Assembly (NCBI GenBank): GCA_937902735.1 | Contig: CALELS010000013.1 | Coordinates: forward strand, 230,439 to 294,438 | DNA: 64,000 nt | Direction of reading: 5' to 3' | Origin: an uncultured Caryophanales bacterium | GTDB taxonomy: Bacteria; Bacillota_I; Bacilli_A; RFN20; CAG-826 | In this document: positions 17,201 through 25,784 of the stretch, in pieces | How the letters are laid out: every line of letters begins with the position of its first letter | Numbering within the stretch: the first letter of the stretch is position 1 | Program-made: the position numbers and the translations under genes | The notes under the pieces: model-generated | What the model saw: the letters and a program-made list of their open reading frames with translations, nothing else | What the model was told of the DNA's origin: nothing | Database searches by the model: none

Positions 17201-18317
17201 TTATGTTAGTTCACTATTTCTCGATAAAAGTTCTAGATATGAGAAGATGAAGTCATCAATCTCTCCATCCATAACTGCATCAACATCGCTTGTTGAATAA
17301 TTTGTGCGATTATCTTTAACCATTGTGTAAGGACAAAATACATATGAACGAATTTGTGAACCCCATTCAATATCCTTTTGTTCTCCAACAATGTTTTGCA
17401 ATGCTTTTTCTTTCTTTTCAACCTCAAGTTGGTAAAGACGAGACTTTAACATCATCATTGCCTTTTCTTTGTTAAGAAGTTGACTTCTTTCAACTTGACA
17501 TGAGACTACAATACCAGTTGGTATATGTGAGATACGTACAGCAGTTTCAACTTTGTTGACGTTTTGTCCACCAGCACCACCACTACGATATGTATCTACT
17601 CTAATATCTTTGTCTTCGATTTTGATATCAACATCATCTTCAAATTCTGGGACTACGTTAACACTTGCAAATGATGTATGTCTTCTCTTGTTAGCATCAA
17701 AAGGAGAGATTCTAACCAACCTGTGCACGCCTTTTTCACTTTTTAATAGTCCATACGCGTTCTTTCCTTGAATAGCAAAAGTAATTGATTTTATACCAGC
17801 TTCTTCACCAGGTTGGGAATCTAAAATTTGGAATTTCATATGATGACGTTCGCACCAACGAACATACATTCTTGATAGCATATCCGCCCAATCTTGAGAC
17901 TCAGTACCACCAGCACCAGAATGAATATCTAAAACAACATTAAGCTTGTCAAATTCTCCTTTAAAAAGTACTTTTTGTCTAAAAACTTTAACGTCTTTTG
18001 TTAGTTCATTAATCATCTCTTCTATAAGAGATTTCATATCTTCATCATCTTCGGTGCACGCAAAAAGAAGATCATTTAAATCTTTGTGAGTATTTGTAAT
18101 TTTTAAATATGAATCACGCTCTTCTTTAGCGTCGTTATATTCATCAATAACCTTAACAGCTTCTTTTTGGTTATCCCAAAAGCCATCTTGGTTTTGAATT
18201 CTATCTAGTTCTTCGATTTTATTATTTAAAAATGCAAGGTCAAAGAGAATCACCGAGTCTATAGACCATTTCGCTGAGTGAATTAAAATCTAGGCGAAGT
18301 TCTTGTAGCTCTTTCAT
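17201..18317 (-). CDS. prfB: Peptide chain release factor 2, with programmed +1 frameshift
   Basis: Releases peptides at UAA and UGA. The product is made from two frames. A 25-codon start segment (18317-18243) runs from an ATG that shares a base with the secA stop (TAATG) to CTT followed by an in-frame TGA (18242-18240). A +1 slip at CTT gives GAC next and continues from 18241 to 17201, about 371 residues in all. The second part carries the SPF-type region and the catalytic GGQ ([18 protein letters not shown]). This is the autoregulatory RF2 switch: low RF2 favours the slip. UGA is therefore a stop codon in this organism. Confidence 0.95.
18238..18260 (-). promoter_or_regulatory. RF2 recoding site
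   Basis: Minus strand: GGTGAT, TCT, then CTT-TGA-C. CTTTGAC is the classic RF2 slippery stop. GGTGAT can pair with the 3' end of 16S rRNA, acting as the internal Shine-Dalgarno that promotes the +1 shift. Confidence 0.92.
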
Positions 18318-20737
18318 TATTCCTTCTTATCCTCAACATCTTTACTTTCGGCATCTACTGCATCTGGTTTTTCTTGTGGTTGTGAACGATCAACTTTAAC
18401 TTGTACAACTACGTTGAGAAGTTTGAATACAGCGTCAACTGAAATAGCTTCAAGACATTCTCTAAAGAGTTGTTGTCCTTCATTAACATAGTCTTGAAGC
18501 GGGTTTGTATTAGCATAAGCGCGTAATTGAATGCCTTCACGTAAATGTGCCATGGTGTCAATTTGTTTTGTCCAGTTTTGATCCATAGTTTGAAGGGCAA
18601 TTTCTCTTTCAACATGATCGGCAATATCAGGAGCCCATTGTTTACGTCTAATATGGTAAATATCCAATAGGGTTTCACCTAAATCTTGTCCAGCATCATC
18701 ATAAGGAGCTTCATCATAAACTTCTTTTTTGAATGCTCCTTCAGGCATAAATCTTGGTTCAAGAATTTTGCGAAGAGCTTCTCCATCAATTAGTCCATCT
18801 TTGCTATCTGCTGGAACGGATTTTCTTGCTAAAACTAGACCAGCAGTTTCAAAGAATTCATTAATTAAGTCATCAATGTTATCGGCGTACATGATGGCAT
18901 CACGTTTTTCATAAATAGCGTTTCTTTGACGAGAAATAACATCATCGTAATCAAGTAAGTTTTTACGAATATCAAAGTTTCTTCCTTCGATTTGTTTTTG
19001 AGCGTTCGTAATTACACTTGTAAACATCTTGCTTTCAAGTGGTCCTTCACCAAATTGTTCTATACGTTTTTGAACAGATTCAGCAGCAAATCTCTTTAAA
19101 AGATCATCATCAAAGGAAACATAGAATCTTGTAAATCCTGGGTCACCCTGACGACCAGAACGGCCTCTTAATTGGTTATCAATACGTCTTGATTCATGTC
19201 TTTCTGTACCGAATACACACAAACCGCCAAGTGCTTTGACTTCGTCATTGATTTTAATATCGGTACCACGACCAGCCATGTTAGTGGCGATTGTGATAGC
19301 ACCTTTTTCGCCAGCTCTTGCAATAATTTCAGCTTCACGAGCATGGTTTTTAGCGTTCAACACCTCGTGTTTCAAACCTTTTTCATTCAAGAGATTCGAT
19401 ACTTCTTCAGAAGATTCAACCGAAACAGTACCAATAAGAATTGGTTGTCCTTTTTGATGTCTTTCGACAACTTCGTTTACAAGATGCTCAAGTTTTTCCT
19501 TCTTGTGAGCAAAAATATAATCGGTCGCATCAATTCTTTGAATTGGTCTATTTGTTGGAATTGAAACAACGCGCATATTGTAGATTTTTTGGAATTCTTC
19601 TTCCTCGGTTTTGGCAGTACCTGTCATACCCGATAACTTCTTGAATAAACGGAAGAAGTTTTGATATGTGATTGTAGCAACTGTGACAGTTTCAGATTTA
19701 ATTTCAACGCCTTCTTTAGCCTGGATAGCTTGGTGAAGTCCATCTGAATATTCACGACCTTTTAAAATACGACCAGTAAATTGGTCAATTAATTGGATTT
19801 GTCCTTCGGCATCTACCATATATTCAACATCTCTTGAGAAAATATAGTTAGCTTTTAAGGCTTGATGTATACGGTGGACTAAATCTTGATATTCTGGATC
19901 ATAAAGATTACGAATGCCAAACATTCTTTCTGCTTTAGCGTTACCTTCATCAGTTAACGAAACAGCACGATCTTTGATATCGATTTCAAAGTCTTTGTCT
20001 TTTTTAAGTGTTTTAACAAAGCGATCTGCAACAGTATATTGAGAAGCAGAAACCTTTGAACCACCAGAAATAATAAGTGGGGTTCTTGATTCGTCAATTA
20101 AAATTGAGTCAGCTTCATCGATAACAGCATAGTTGAGTCCTCTAAGAACTCGGCTTGCTGGTGTTTTAGCCATATTATCGCGAAGGTAATCAAAACCAAG
20201 TTCAGAGTTTGTTGTGTAGGTAATATCGCATAAATGGGCTTGTTTCTTTTCTTGAGGAGTTAATTCACGAAGGTTACAACCAACGGTTAACCCTAGGAAA
20301 CGATAGATTTGACCCATCCATTCAGAGTCACGTTGAGCAAGATATTCATTAACAGTAACAACATGAACACCTTCACCTTTTAAAGCATTTAGATAAACAG
20401 TCATTGTAGCGGTTAAGGTTTTACCTTCACCAGTTTTCATTTCGGCAACATCGCCTGTATGAAGAACAAGAGCGCCAATAACTTGAACCTTAAATGGGAA
20501 TTGACCTAAAACGCGTTTAGCAGCTTCTCTAGCAACAGCAAAAGCTTCGTATTTAATGTCATCAAGAGTTGCTCCATTTTTGAGAGCTTCTTTAAACATC
20601 TCTGTCTTTGCACGTAAATCATCATCACTAAGAGCAGCAATTTGTTCTTCGAAAGCTAAAACTTTATCAGCTTCGCGAGAATATTTTTTAAGTGCTCTAG
20701 CATCGAATCGGAATATTTTTTCGATAAAATTGCTCAT
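18317..20737 (-). CDS. secA: Protein translocase ATPase SecA
   Basis: The ATPase motor that pushes preproteins through SecYEG. 806 residues. Walker A MKTGEGKT is at 100-107; motif II VIDEADSILIDESRTPL, TNMAGRGTDI and QLRGRSGRQGDPG follow. The C-terminus is an acidic/lysine tail without the CxCxSGxxxxxCC zinc motif that most SecA proteins use to contact lipids or SecB. Its stop overlaps the prfB ATG by one base. A good promoter lies about 70 nt upstream; the only Shine-Dalgarno-like sequence is 34 nt from the ATG, beyond a hairpin. Confidence 0.97.
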   Translation of the reverse strand: MSNFIEKIFRFDARALKKYSREADKVLAFEEQIAALSDDDLRAKTEMFKEALKNGATLDDIKYEAFAVAREAAKRVLGQFPFKVQVIGALVLHTGDVAEMKTGEGKTLTATMTVYLNALKGEGVHVVTVNEYLAQRDSEWMGQIYRFLGLTVGCNLRELTPQEKKQAHLCDITYTTNSELGFDYLRDNMAKTPASRVLRGLNYAVIDEADSILIDESRTPLIISGGSKVSASQYTVADRFVKTLKKDKDFEIDIKDRAVSLTDEGNAKAERMFGIRNLYDPEYQDLVHRIHQALKANYIFSRDVEYMVDAEGQIQLIDQFTGRILKGREYSDGLHQAIQAKEGVEIKSETVTVATITYQNFFRLFKKLSGMTGTAKTEEEEFQKIYNMRVVSIPTNRPIQRIDATDYIFAHKKEKLEHLVNEVVERHQKGQPILIGTVSVESSEEVSNLLNEKGLKHEVLNAKNHAREAEIIARAGEKGAITIATNMAGRGTDIKINDEVKALGGLCVFGTERHESRRIDNQLRGRSGRQGDPGFTRFYVSFDDDLLKRFAAESVQKRIEQFGEGPLESKMFTSVITNAQKQIEGRNFDIRKNLLDYDDVISRQRNAIYEKRDAIMYADNIDDLINEFFETAGLVLARKSVPADSKDGLIDGEALRKILEPRFMPEGAFKKEVYDEAPYDDAGQDLGETLLDIYHIRRKQWAPDIADHVEREIALQTMDQNWTKQIDTMAHLREGIQLRAYANTNPLQDYVNEGQQLFRECLEAISVDAVFKLLNVVVQVKVDRSQPQEKPDAVDAESKDVEDKKE

Positions 20738-20749
20738 ATTTCGTTATAC

Positions 20750-20778
20750 TATTCGCTTAGCGAATAATAGACTCCTTT
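20750..20778 (-). promoter_or_regulatory. secA leader: distant Shine-Dalgarno and hairpin
   Basis: On the minus strand AAAGGAG (20778-20772) is followed by a near-perfect hairpin (arms 20766-20759 and 20757-20750, TATTCGCT/AGCGAATA) before the secA ATG at 20737. The ATG has no closer ribosome-binding site. The hairpin may shorten the effective distance or gate initiation. Confidence 0.45.
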
Positions 20779-20809
20779 CGTTTAAGAATTACCCTAAATA
20801 ATCTATGAT

Positions 20810-20838
20810 ATATTACCATTCTTTAAATGGTATATCAA
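20810..20838 (-). promoter_or_regulatory. secA promoter
   Basis: Minus strand: TTGATA (20838-20833), 17 nt, TAATAT (20815-20810), with TGG just before the -10. The start would be near 20803. It overlaps a hairpin (GATATACCATT/AATGG..ATATC) beyond the end of comFC. Confidence 0.7.
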
Positions 20839-20857
20839 TTAGAAGACTTTATCGGTT

Positions 20858-21550
20858 TTAACCAAATGGAATTGTCATTGATAAAACCAGTATATTTAAC
20901 CTACGAGGATTATACTTTTTTACTAACTCGACCATAGCTTTAAGTGTTGAACCTGTAGTTTTTACATCATCAACCAACAACACATTTTGATTTTTGAGTC
21001 TATCCCCGTTTCTTATGTCTAAATATTTTTTGATTTCCTTCCTATTGTGCCCTTTATCTGACTGTTTAATTTCGCTAGTCTTAAAAATGCAATCAACAAT
21101 TGGGCGATTAAGTATTTTGAAAATTTCTTGGACATGATTAAACCCTCTCTTTTTGTTGCTTTCTTCGGTTGATGGAGCAGGCACTAAAATATAGTTGCGA
21201 TACCTCAATTTTAGATAAGATCTAACTCTGTCTAAAAATAATGGCGCTAATTCATAATCATAGCATCCTTTAAACTGAAACAACATTGCCGCAAATTTTT
21301 CGGTATATTCGTAAAGAGCAACACCTTCAATTCCGCTAATTTGGAACTTACGAAAAATTGGATTAAATGACCTAAAACATTTATTGCACAAAATAAAATC
21401 ACTTCTAAAAAGATAGGTAAAACTATTCTCAGAAAGAGGCCCATAACAAAACTTACAGTAATTGGTTTTTAGATTTGATGGTATCTCTGGCTTTTTCCAT
21501 TTCTTCTGTAACCTTTGTACTGACGAAAATGACTCTACCTTCTGGAGCAT
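20858..21550 (-). CDS. comFC: ComF family protein (ComFC-like phosphoribosyltransferase fold)
   Basis: About 230 residues. An N-terminal zinc finger (CKFC...CNKC) precedes a phosphoribosyltransferase-type domain with the PRPP loop VLLVDDVKTTGSTL and the conserved KRGFNHVQ. ComFC is needed for DNA uptake in naturally competent Bacillota; its biochemical role is unsettled. The start at 21550 is supported by GGGAGG 7 nt upstream, so the gene begins about 98 bp inside the end of comFA. The GTG at 21553 is too close to that site. Confidence 0.85.
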   Translation of the reverse strand: MLQKVESFSSVQRLQKKWKKPEIPSNLKTNYCKFCYGPLSENSFTYLFRSDFILCNKCFRSFNPIFRKFQISGIEGVALYEYTEKFAAMLFQFKGCYDYELAPLFLDRVRSYLKLRYRNYILVPAPSTEESNKKRGFNHVQEIFKILNRPIVDCIFKTSEIKQSDKGHNRKEIKKYLDIRNGDRLKNQNVLLVDDVKTTGSTLKAMVELVKKYNPRRLNILVLSMTIPFG

Positions 21551-22592
21551 CACTTTTCCTCCCTACTCTTCCTGCAATTTGTACTAAAGCGTGTTCATCA
21601 TAAAGGTGGTTATCGGCATTAAAAACAATTACCTGCAAATCTTTCAATGTGACTCCCCTTTCTAAAACAGCTGTAGTTACCAAAAATTTATATTTATATT
21701 TACGAAATTTATTTATTATTTCAGATCTGTTCGACAATCTGGAATGAACATAAAACCCATCAGAAACCCTTTGTTTTATCTTTTCGAATAGAGTTTCACA
21801 TTCATCGATTGTTGGAGCAAAAACAAGTGTTGGTTTTTTGTTTTTTATAAACTCTTTTAAAGTTTTAATCACAAACCTTTCTTTAAAATAAGGTAATAGC
21901 GTGACAAATTCCGGAACTGGTAGAGGATATTTATGAAACCTCGAATTTAATTCCAACATCATTTTTCCTTCGCTTTTGTATTCTTTCAAAACTTCTTCCG
22001 ATGGAGTAGCGGACATCAAGATAGTTACATCCTTTGCTGCATTATGAAACATTTGATACAAAACATTATTTCCTTTAAAAGGAAAAGCATCAATCTCATC
22101 TAGAATTAGTAAATCAAAATACTTCTCATATCTATACAGTTGGTGTGTTGTCAAAACAACAATATCCCCTTCTAATCTGGATGTTGATCCGCCATAAACG
22201 GCAACAACTTCATTTTCGTGAAAAACATTTTTTAATCGAACGTAGAGTTCTATTACAACATCTCTTCTTGGTATGGCAAAACCAACCCTTTTCCCGTGAG
22301 ATAACGCATATGATATAACACGAAATACGATTTCTGTCTTTCCCGCACCACAAACGGCATTAACAAGACTATTTATATGATTTTTGTAGTTTTCAAGAAG
22401 TTGCTTTGAGATTTCATCCTGCTTTTGCGACAAGGAATATTTTAAATGTAAAGAAACCAAACCTTTTTCTCTTTCTGATACACCAACTTTTTCACCATTG
22501 AACGAAATACATTTTCGACAATATGCTTGGCCATTAAAATAACCTATGTATTTTTGATCTGTGTTTCCGCATCTTGGACATTGAAAACTCAT
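21453..22592 (-). CDS. comFA: ComFA-like DNA helicase/translocase
   Basis: An SF2 ATPase that in competent bacteria helps pull single-stranded DNA into the cell. 379 residues, somewhat shorter than the Bacillus protein (about 460). An N-terminal zinc ribbon (C5, C8, C25, C28) is followed by Walker A GAGKTE (82-87), LILDEIDAFPF, SATP, and the motif VI region QIAGRVGRK. Its stop lies well inside comFC. It is separated from rpiB by a terminator. No other competence gene is in the window, so competence itself is inference. Confidence 0.87.
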   Translation of the reverse strand: MSFQCPRCGNTDQKYIGYFNGQAYCRKCISFNGEKVGVSEREKGLVSLHLKYSLSQKQDEISKQLLENYKNHINSLVNAVCGAGKTEIVFRVISYALSHGKRVGFAIPRRDVVIELYVRLKNVFHENEVVAVYGGSTSRLEGDIVVLTTHQLYRYEKYFDLLILDEIDAFPFKGNNVLYQMFHNAAKDVTILMSATPSEEVLKEYKSEGKMMLELNSRFHKYPLPVPEFVTLLPYFKERFVIKTLKEFIKNKKPTLVFAPTIDECETLFEKIKQRVSDGFYVHSRLSNRSEIINKFRKYKYKFLVTTAVLERGVTLKDLQVIVFNADNHLYDEHALVQIAGRVGRKSDAPEGRVIFVSTKVTEEMEKARDTIKSKNQLL

Positions 22593-22639
22593 TATTTTCT
22601 CCTCATTACTTATATAGAAGATTTTTCAAGAAAAAGTGT

Positions 22640-22667
22640 GAAAAAAAGACGAGATTTTCTCTCGTCT
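22640..22667 (-). terminator. Terminator of the prfA-prmC-tsaC-rpiB operon
   Basis: AGACGAGA (22647-22654) pairs with TCTCGTCT (22660-22667). On the minus strand the stem is followed by TTTTTTT. Confidence 0.88.
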
Positions 22668-22687
22668 AATATAAATATTAGAATATT

Positions 22688-23125
22688 TTATTCTTCGGCA
22701 GAAATAATTTCGTTAACTCTTCTTTCGTGACGACCACCTTCGAAAGGAGTAGACAAGAATATATCGACTCTTTTAAGAACTTCATCTTTATTCATAAAAG
22801 TAGCGCCAAAGGCAATCATATTTGCATTGTTATGTTGCCTAATCAATCTAGCAACATCATCGTTATATGCAAGACCGCATCTAACACCATTGACTTTGTT
22901 AGCGGCCATCATAATTCCTTCACCACTTGAACAAACCAAAACACCGAATTCGGCTTCTTTGGATGCAACAAGTTTTGCACATTCAAGTCCAAAGATCGGG
23001 TAATCACAAGATTCTAAAGAATAGGTTCCAACATCGATAACCTCATATCCTTTTTTTATTAAATGCTCTTTTACTTCTTCTTTTCTAGCAAAACCAGCAT
23101 GATCTGAACCAATAGCAATTTTCAT
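22688..23125 (-). CDS. rpiB: Ribose-5-phosphate isomerase B
   Basis: Interconverts ribose-5-phosphate and ribulose-5-phosphate in the pentose phosphate pathway. 145 residues, full length. GSDHAGF near the N-terminus, the catalytic Cys in VLVCSSGEGI, the AYNDDVARLIRQHNNAN stretch and the C-terminal GGRHERRV phosphate-binding motif are all present. It is the last gene of the prfA operon, with a terminator after it. In Bacillus subtilis rpiB is also downstream of prfA, prmC and tsaC. Confidence 0.93.
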   Translation of the reverse strand: MKIAIGSDHAGFARKEEVKEHLIKKGYEVIDVGTYSLESCDYPIFGLECAKLVASKEAEFGVLVCSSGEGIMMAANKVNGVRCGLAYNDDVARLIRQHNNANMIAFGATFMNKDEVLKRVDIFLSTPFEGGRHERRVNEIISAEE

Positions 23126-23142
23126 AAGTCACCTCTTTATAT

Positions 23143-23742
23143 TTATTTAACTATTTTATCAATTAATTCTTTTTTAATTAACCCTTCTCTTATTAGATGA
23201 ACCTGCTCATCAACAAGAACAATTGTAGAAGGAATGTTTGAAATAGATTTTCCTTCAATTACGGCATCAATTTCGTTTTCAAAGAAAGCTGCTACATCAT
23301 TAGAAGAAACTAAAGGTGGTTCCCCACTTCTATTTGCAGAAGGAACTAGTAAAGGTTTACCAACTTCTCTAATGAGTTCTCTAATGAAATCATCGTCAGG
23401 GATTCTAATACCAACATTTCCTTCCCTCGAAACAACATAATCAGGGAGGTTTTCTTTTGCTTTTAATATGATAGTAAATTGTCCAGGCATAAAATTTCCT
23501 ATAAGAAGTCGGCTCAATTCATTTATATCAGCATATTTTTCTATCTCTTCAACATCGCTTAACATCATTGTGAATGGCTTTTCTGGTGGTCTTCTTTTAA
23601 CATTGATCAAACGTAAATAAGATTCTTTATTATCGTAAACAACACCAAAACCAAACACTGTTTCAGTTGGAAAAGATATTAATCCGCCTTCTTTTAGAAG
23701 CTTACTAGCAATGTGTAGTTCGTTCTTTTTAAGAATTCTCAT
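23143..23742 (-). CDS. tsaC: L-threonylcarbamoyladenylate synthase
   Basis: Makes threonylcarbamoyl-AMP from threonine, bicarbonate and ATP for the t6A37 modification of tRNAs. About 199 residues in the YrdC fold: FPTETVFGFG, the KRRPPEKPF nucleotide loop, and VPSANRSGEPP. This is the short TsaC form without the extra Sua5 domain. The ATG at 23742 is preferred over an in-frame TTG (23748) that overlaps the prmC stop. TsaB, TsaD and TsaE are not in this window. Confidence 0.92.
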   Translation of the reverse strand: MRILKKNELHIASKLLKEGGLISFPTETVFGFGVVYDNKESYLRLINVKRRPPEKPFTMMLSDVEEIEKYADINELSRLLIGNFMPGQFTIILKAKENLPDYVVSREGNVGIRIPDDDFIRELIREVGKPLLVPSANRSGEPPLVSSNDVAAFFENEIDAVIEGKSISNIPSTIVLVDEQVHLIREGLIKKELIDKIVK

Positions 23743-23744
23743 AA

Positions 23745-24587
23745 TCAAAGTATAATTCCAACGATACGGATTTTTCCATTTATATCTTTTTTAAATTCGT
23801 ATTTCGCGTGAGGAATTTTCTTATTAATAAGTGATTCAAGCGAATCTTTAATCTCATCACCTAGTTCAAACACAACTAATAGAGGTTTCTTAGAACATTT
23901 TTTTAATCCATCCAAAATCGATGAATATACTTCTAAGTGGCCCGAAGTAAACAATGCTTCGTGAGGTTCATTTTTCAAAACTAAATCATCAACTTCTTTC
24001 TTTGAAAGAATATATGGTGGATTAGCAACGATAACATCAGCATCTTTAAAGTATTCTTCAATTGGTTCCATTGCGTTTCCAACTGCAAAAATTGTTTTTT
24101 GATTTGGAATGATCATTGAAGCGTTTTTCTTAGCTACTTCAATTGCGTTTTTATTTATGTCCGAAAGGATTAACTTTTCAACATTGCTCTTTTTTGAAAT
24201 CTCTATTCCTATACAACCAGAACCTGTACATACATCAATAACAGTGATTGATTTTTTACCAAACAATTCATCAATTTTATCGATTGTGTATTCGACTACT
24301 TCTTCCGTCTCCATACGAGGAATTAGAACATTTGGATCGACATAAAATATATCGCCACAAAAATATCCCTCGTTTGTCAAATATTGTATAGGTTCTCCAT
24401 CAAAATAACGTTTTTCGAGTTCTTGATAATTATCTAAATCAATGATTTCATCATCAAATTTTAAATATAAATCTTGTAGATTTTTAATTTTATTAACATG
24501 AGCTAAAAGGATACGAAAATCGATTTCGCGATTTTTATCTTTAAGTTTTCCAATTGAATTAAAGTATTGTTCTCTTAATGTTGGCAT
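23745..24587 (-). CDS. prmC: Release factor glutamine methyltransferase
   Basis: Uses S-adenosylmethionine to methylate the glutamine of the GGQ motif in RF1 and RF2, raising release efficiency. 280 residues. The N-terminal helical domain is followed by a Rossmann methyltransferase core: VIDVCTGSGCIGIEI for SAM and VIVANPPY for the glutamine substrate. It starts 2 nt after prfA, its substrate gene, and ends at tsaC. The other substrate gene, prfB, is 6 kb away. Confidence 0.95.
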   Translation of the reverse strand: MPTLREQYFNSIGKLKDKNREIDFRILLAHVNKIKNLQDLYLKFDDEIIDLDNYQELEKRYFDGEPIQYLTNEGYFCGDIFYVDPNVLIPRMETEEVVEYTIDKIDELFGKKSITVIDVCTGSGCIGIEISKKSNVEKLILSDINKNAIEVAKKNASMIIPNQKTIFAVGNAMEPIEEYFKDADVIVANPPYILSKKEVDDLVLKNEPHEALFTSGHLEVYSSILDGLKKCSKKPLLVVFELGDEIKDSLESLINKKIPHAKYEFKKDINGKIRIVGIIL

Positions 24588-24589
24588 TA

Positions 24590-25663
24590 TTATTCACCAA
24601 GCATTTTCATTTCTTGTTCGTAATGGATTAATGCATCCAAGATTTCTTCAATCTCACCTTCCATAACTCTATCAAGTTTTTGAATTGTGAAATTAATTCT
24701 ATGATCGGTTACTCTATTTTGAGGATAATTATAAGTTCTAATTTTTTCAGAACGTTCACCAGTCCCGACTTTTAATCTTCTTTCATTACCTATTTTTTCT
24801 TCTTGTTCTTCTTGCAACTTAGCATAAATCTTGGCACGAAGCATCTGCATACAAATTTCTCTGTTTTGGATTTGAGATTTTTCTGTTTGACACGAGACAA
24901 CAACTCCAGTAGGAATATGTGTCATTCTAACTGCAGATTCAGTCTTATTAACATTTTGACCACCTGCACCTTGTGAGCGATATGTATCAACTTGAATATC
25001 GGCTGGATTAATCTCAACATCAATTTCTTCCATTTCTGGCATAACTAAAACAGTTGCAGTAGAAGTATGAATTCTTCCGCTTGCTTCAGTCTTTGGAACA
25101 CGTTGAACACGATGTGCACCACTTTCGAATTTAAGTTTGGAATAAACACTATCGCCCTTTATCATAAAGGATACAAAAGCAAAACCTCCGGCTTCTGATG
25201 GATTTTCATCCAAGATTTGAACTTTCCATCCTTGGCTTTCGGCATATCTTACATACATTCTAAATAAGTCACCAGCAAAAATGTTTCCCTCGTCTCCACC
25301 AGCGGCACCTCTGATTTCAACAATAATATTTTTGTCATCATTTGGGTCTTTAGGAAGAAGTAAAACTTTTAATTCTTCATCGGTCTTTTCCATCTCTTCT
25401 AACAATCTTTTATGTTCTTCGTGACCAAAAGAAGAGATTTCTGGATCAGAATCATTAATCATTAATTGCGAATCCGCAAGATCAGATTCAAGTTTCAAAT
25501 ATTTGTTATAAGTTTCAACAACTGGTTCAAGATTTGCTCTTTCCTTGGAAAGGTCACGAAATTTTTTGATATCTTTAGTGACATCTTCTTTCACTAATTC
25601 TTCATCAATTTCAGCAAGTCTTTCCTTAGTTGTATCCAGTCTTTTCTTTAATGCTTCATCCAT
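24590..25663 (-). CDS. prfA: Peptide chain release factor 1
   Basis: Recognises UAA and UAG and triggers peptide release. 357 residues, usual length. The catalytic loop [17 protein letters not shown] and the conserved GDEGNIFAGDLFRMY and GAHRVQRVPKTE blocks are clear. It is the first gene of a prfA-prmC-tsaC-rpiB operon. TATAAT on the minus strand ends 9 nt before the ATG and no Shine-Dalgarno fits, so the mRNA leader would be about 3 nt. It diverges from dnaX across about 120 bp. Confidence 0.96.
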   Translation of the reverse strand: MDEALKKRLDTTKERLAEIDEELVKEDVTKDIKKFRDLSKERANLEPVVETYNKYLKLESDLADSQLMINDSDPEISSFGHEEHKRLLEEMEKTDEELKVLLLPKDPNDDKNIIVEIRGAAGGDEGNIFAGDLFRMYVRYAESQGWKVQILDENPSEAGGFAFVSFMIKGDSVYSKLKFESGAHRVQRVPKTEASGRIHTSTATVLVMPEMEEIDVEINPADIQVDTYRSQGAGGQNVNKTESAVRMTHIPTGVVVSCQTEKSQIQNREICMQMLRAKIYAKLQEEQEEKIGNERRLKVGTGERSEKIRTYNYPQNRVTDHRINFTIQKLDRVMEGEIEEILDALIHYEQEMKMLGE

Positions 25664-25672
25664 ATCGCTTGG

Positions 25673-25678
25673 ATTATA
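25673..25678 (-). promoter_or_regulatory. -10 box of prfA (near-leaderless)
   Basis: TATAAT on the minus strand. A possible -35 is TTTGCT, 17 nt upstream. Predicted start 25666, three bases before the ATG. Confidence 0.55.
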
Positions 25679-25771
25679 TCATAAGTCGCTAAATAAGCAA
25701 ACAACAACAACGCATTGTTAATTTATAATTAAAAGTGGCTATTTCTTCTTTATATAAGAGGACAAAATATG

Positions 25772-25777
25772 TATAAT
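25772..25777 (+). promoter_or_regulatory. -10 box of dnaX (leaderless)
   Basis: TATAAT preceded by TG, with 7 nt to the ATG at 25785. The nearest Shine-Dalgarno-like GAGGA is more than 20 nt upstream, before the -10 box, so it would not be transcribed. Confidence 0.55.
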
Positions 25778-25784
25778 CATATTT

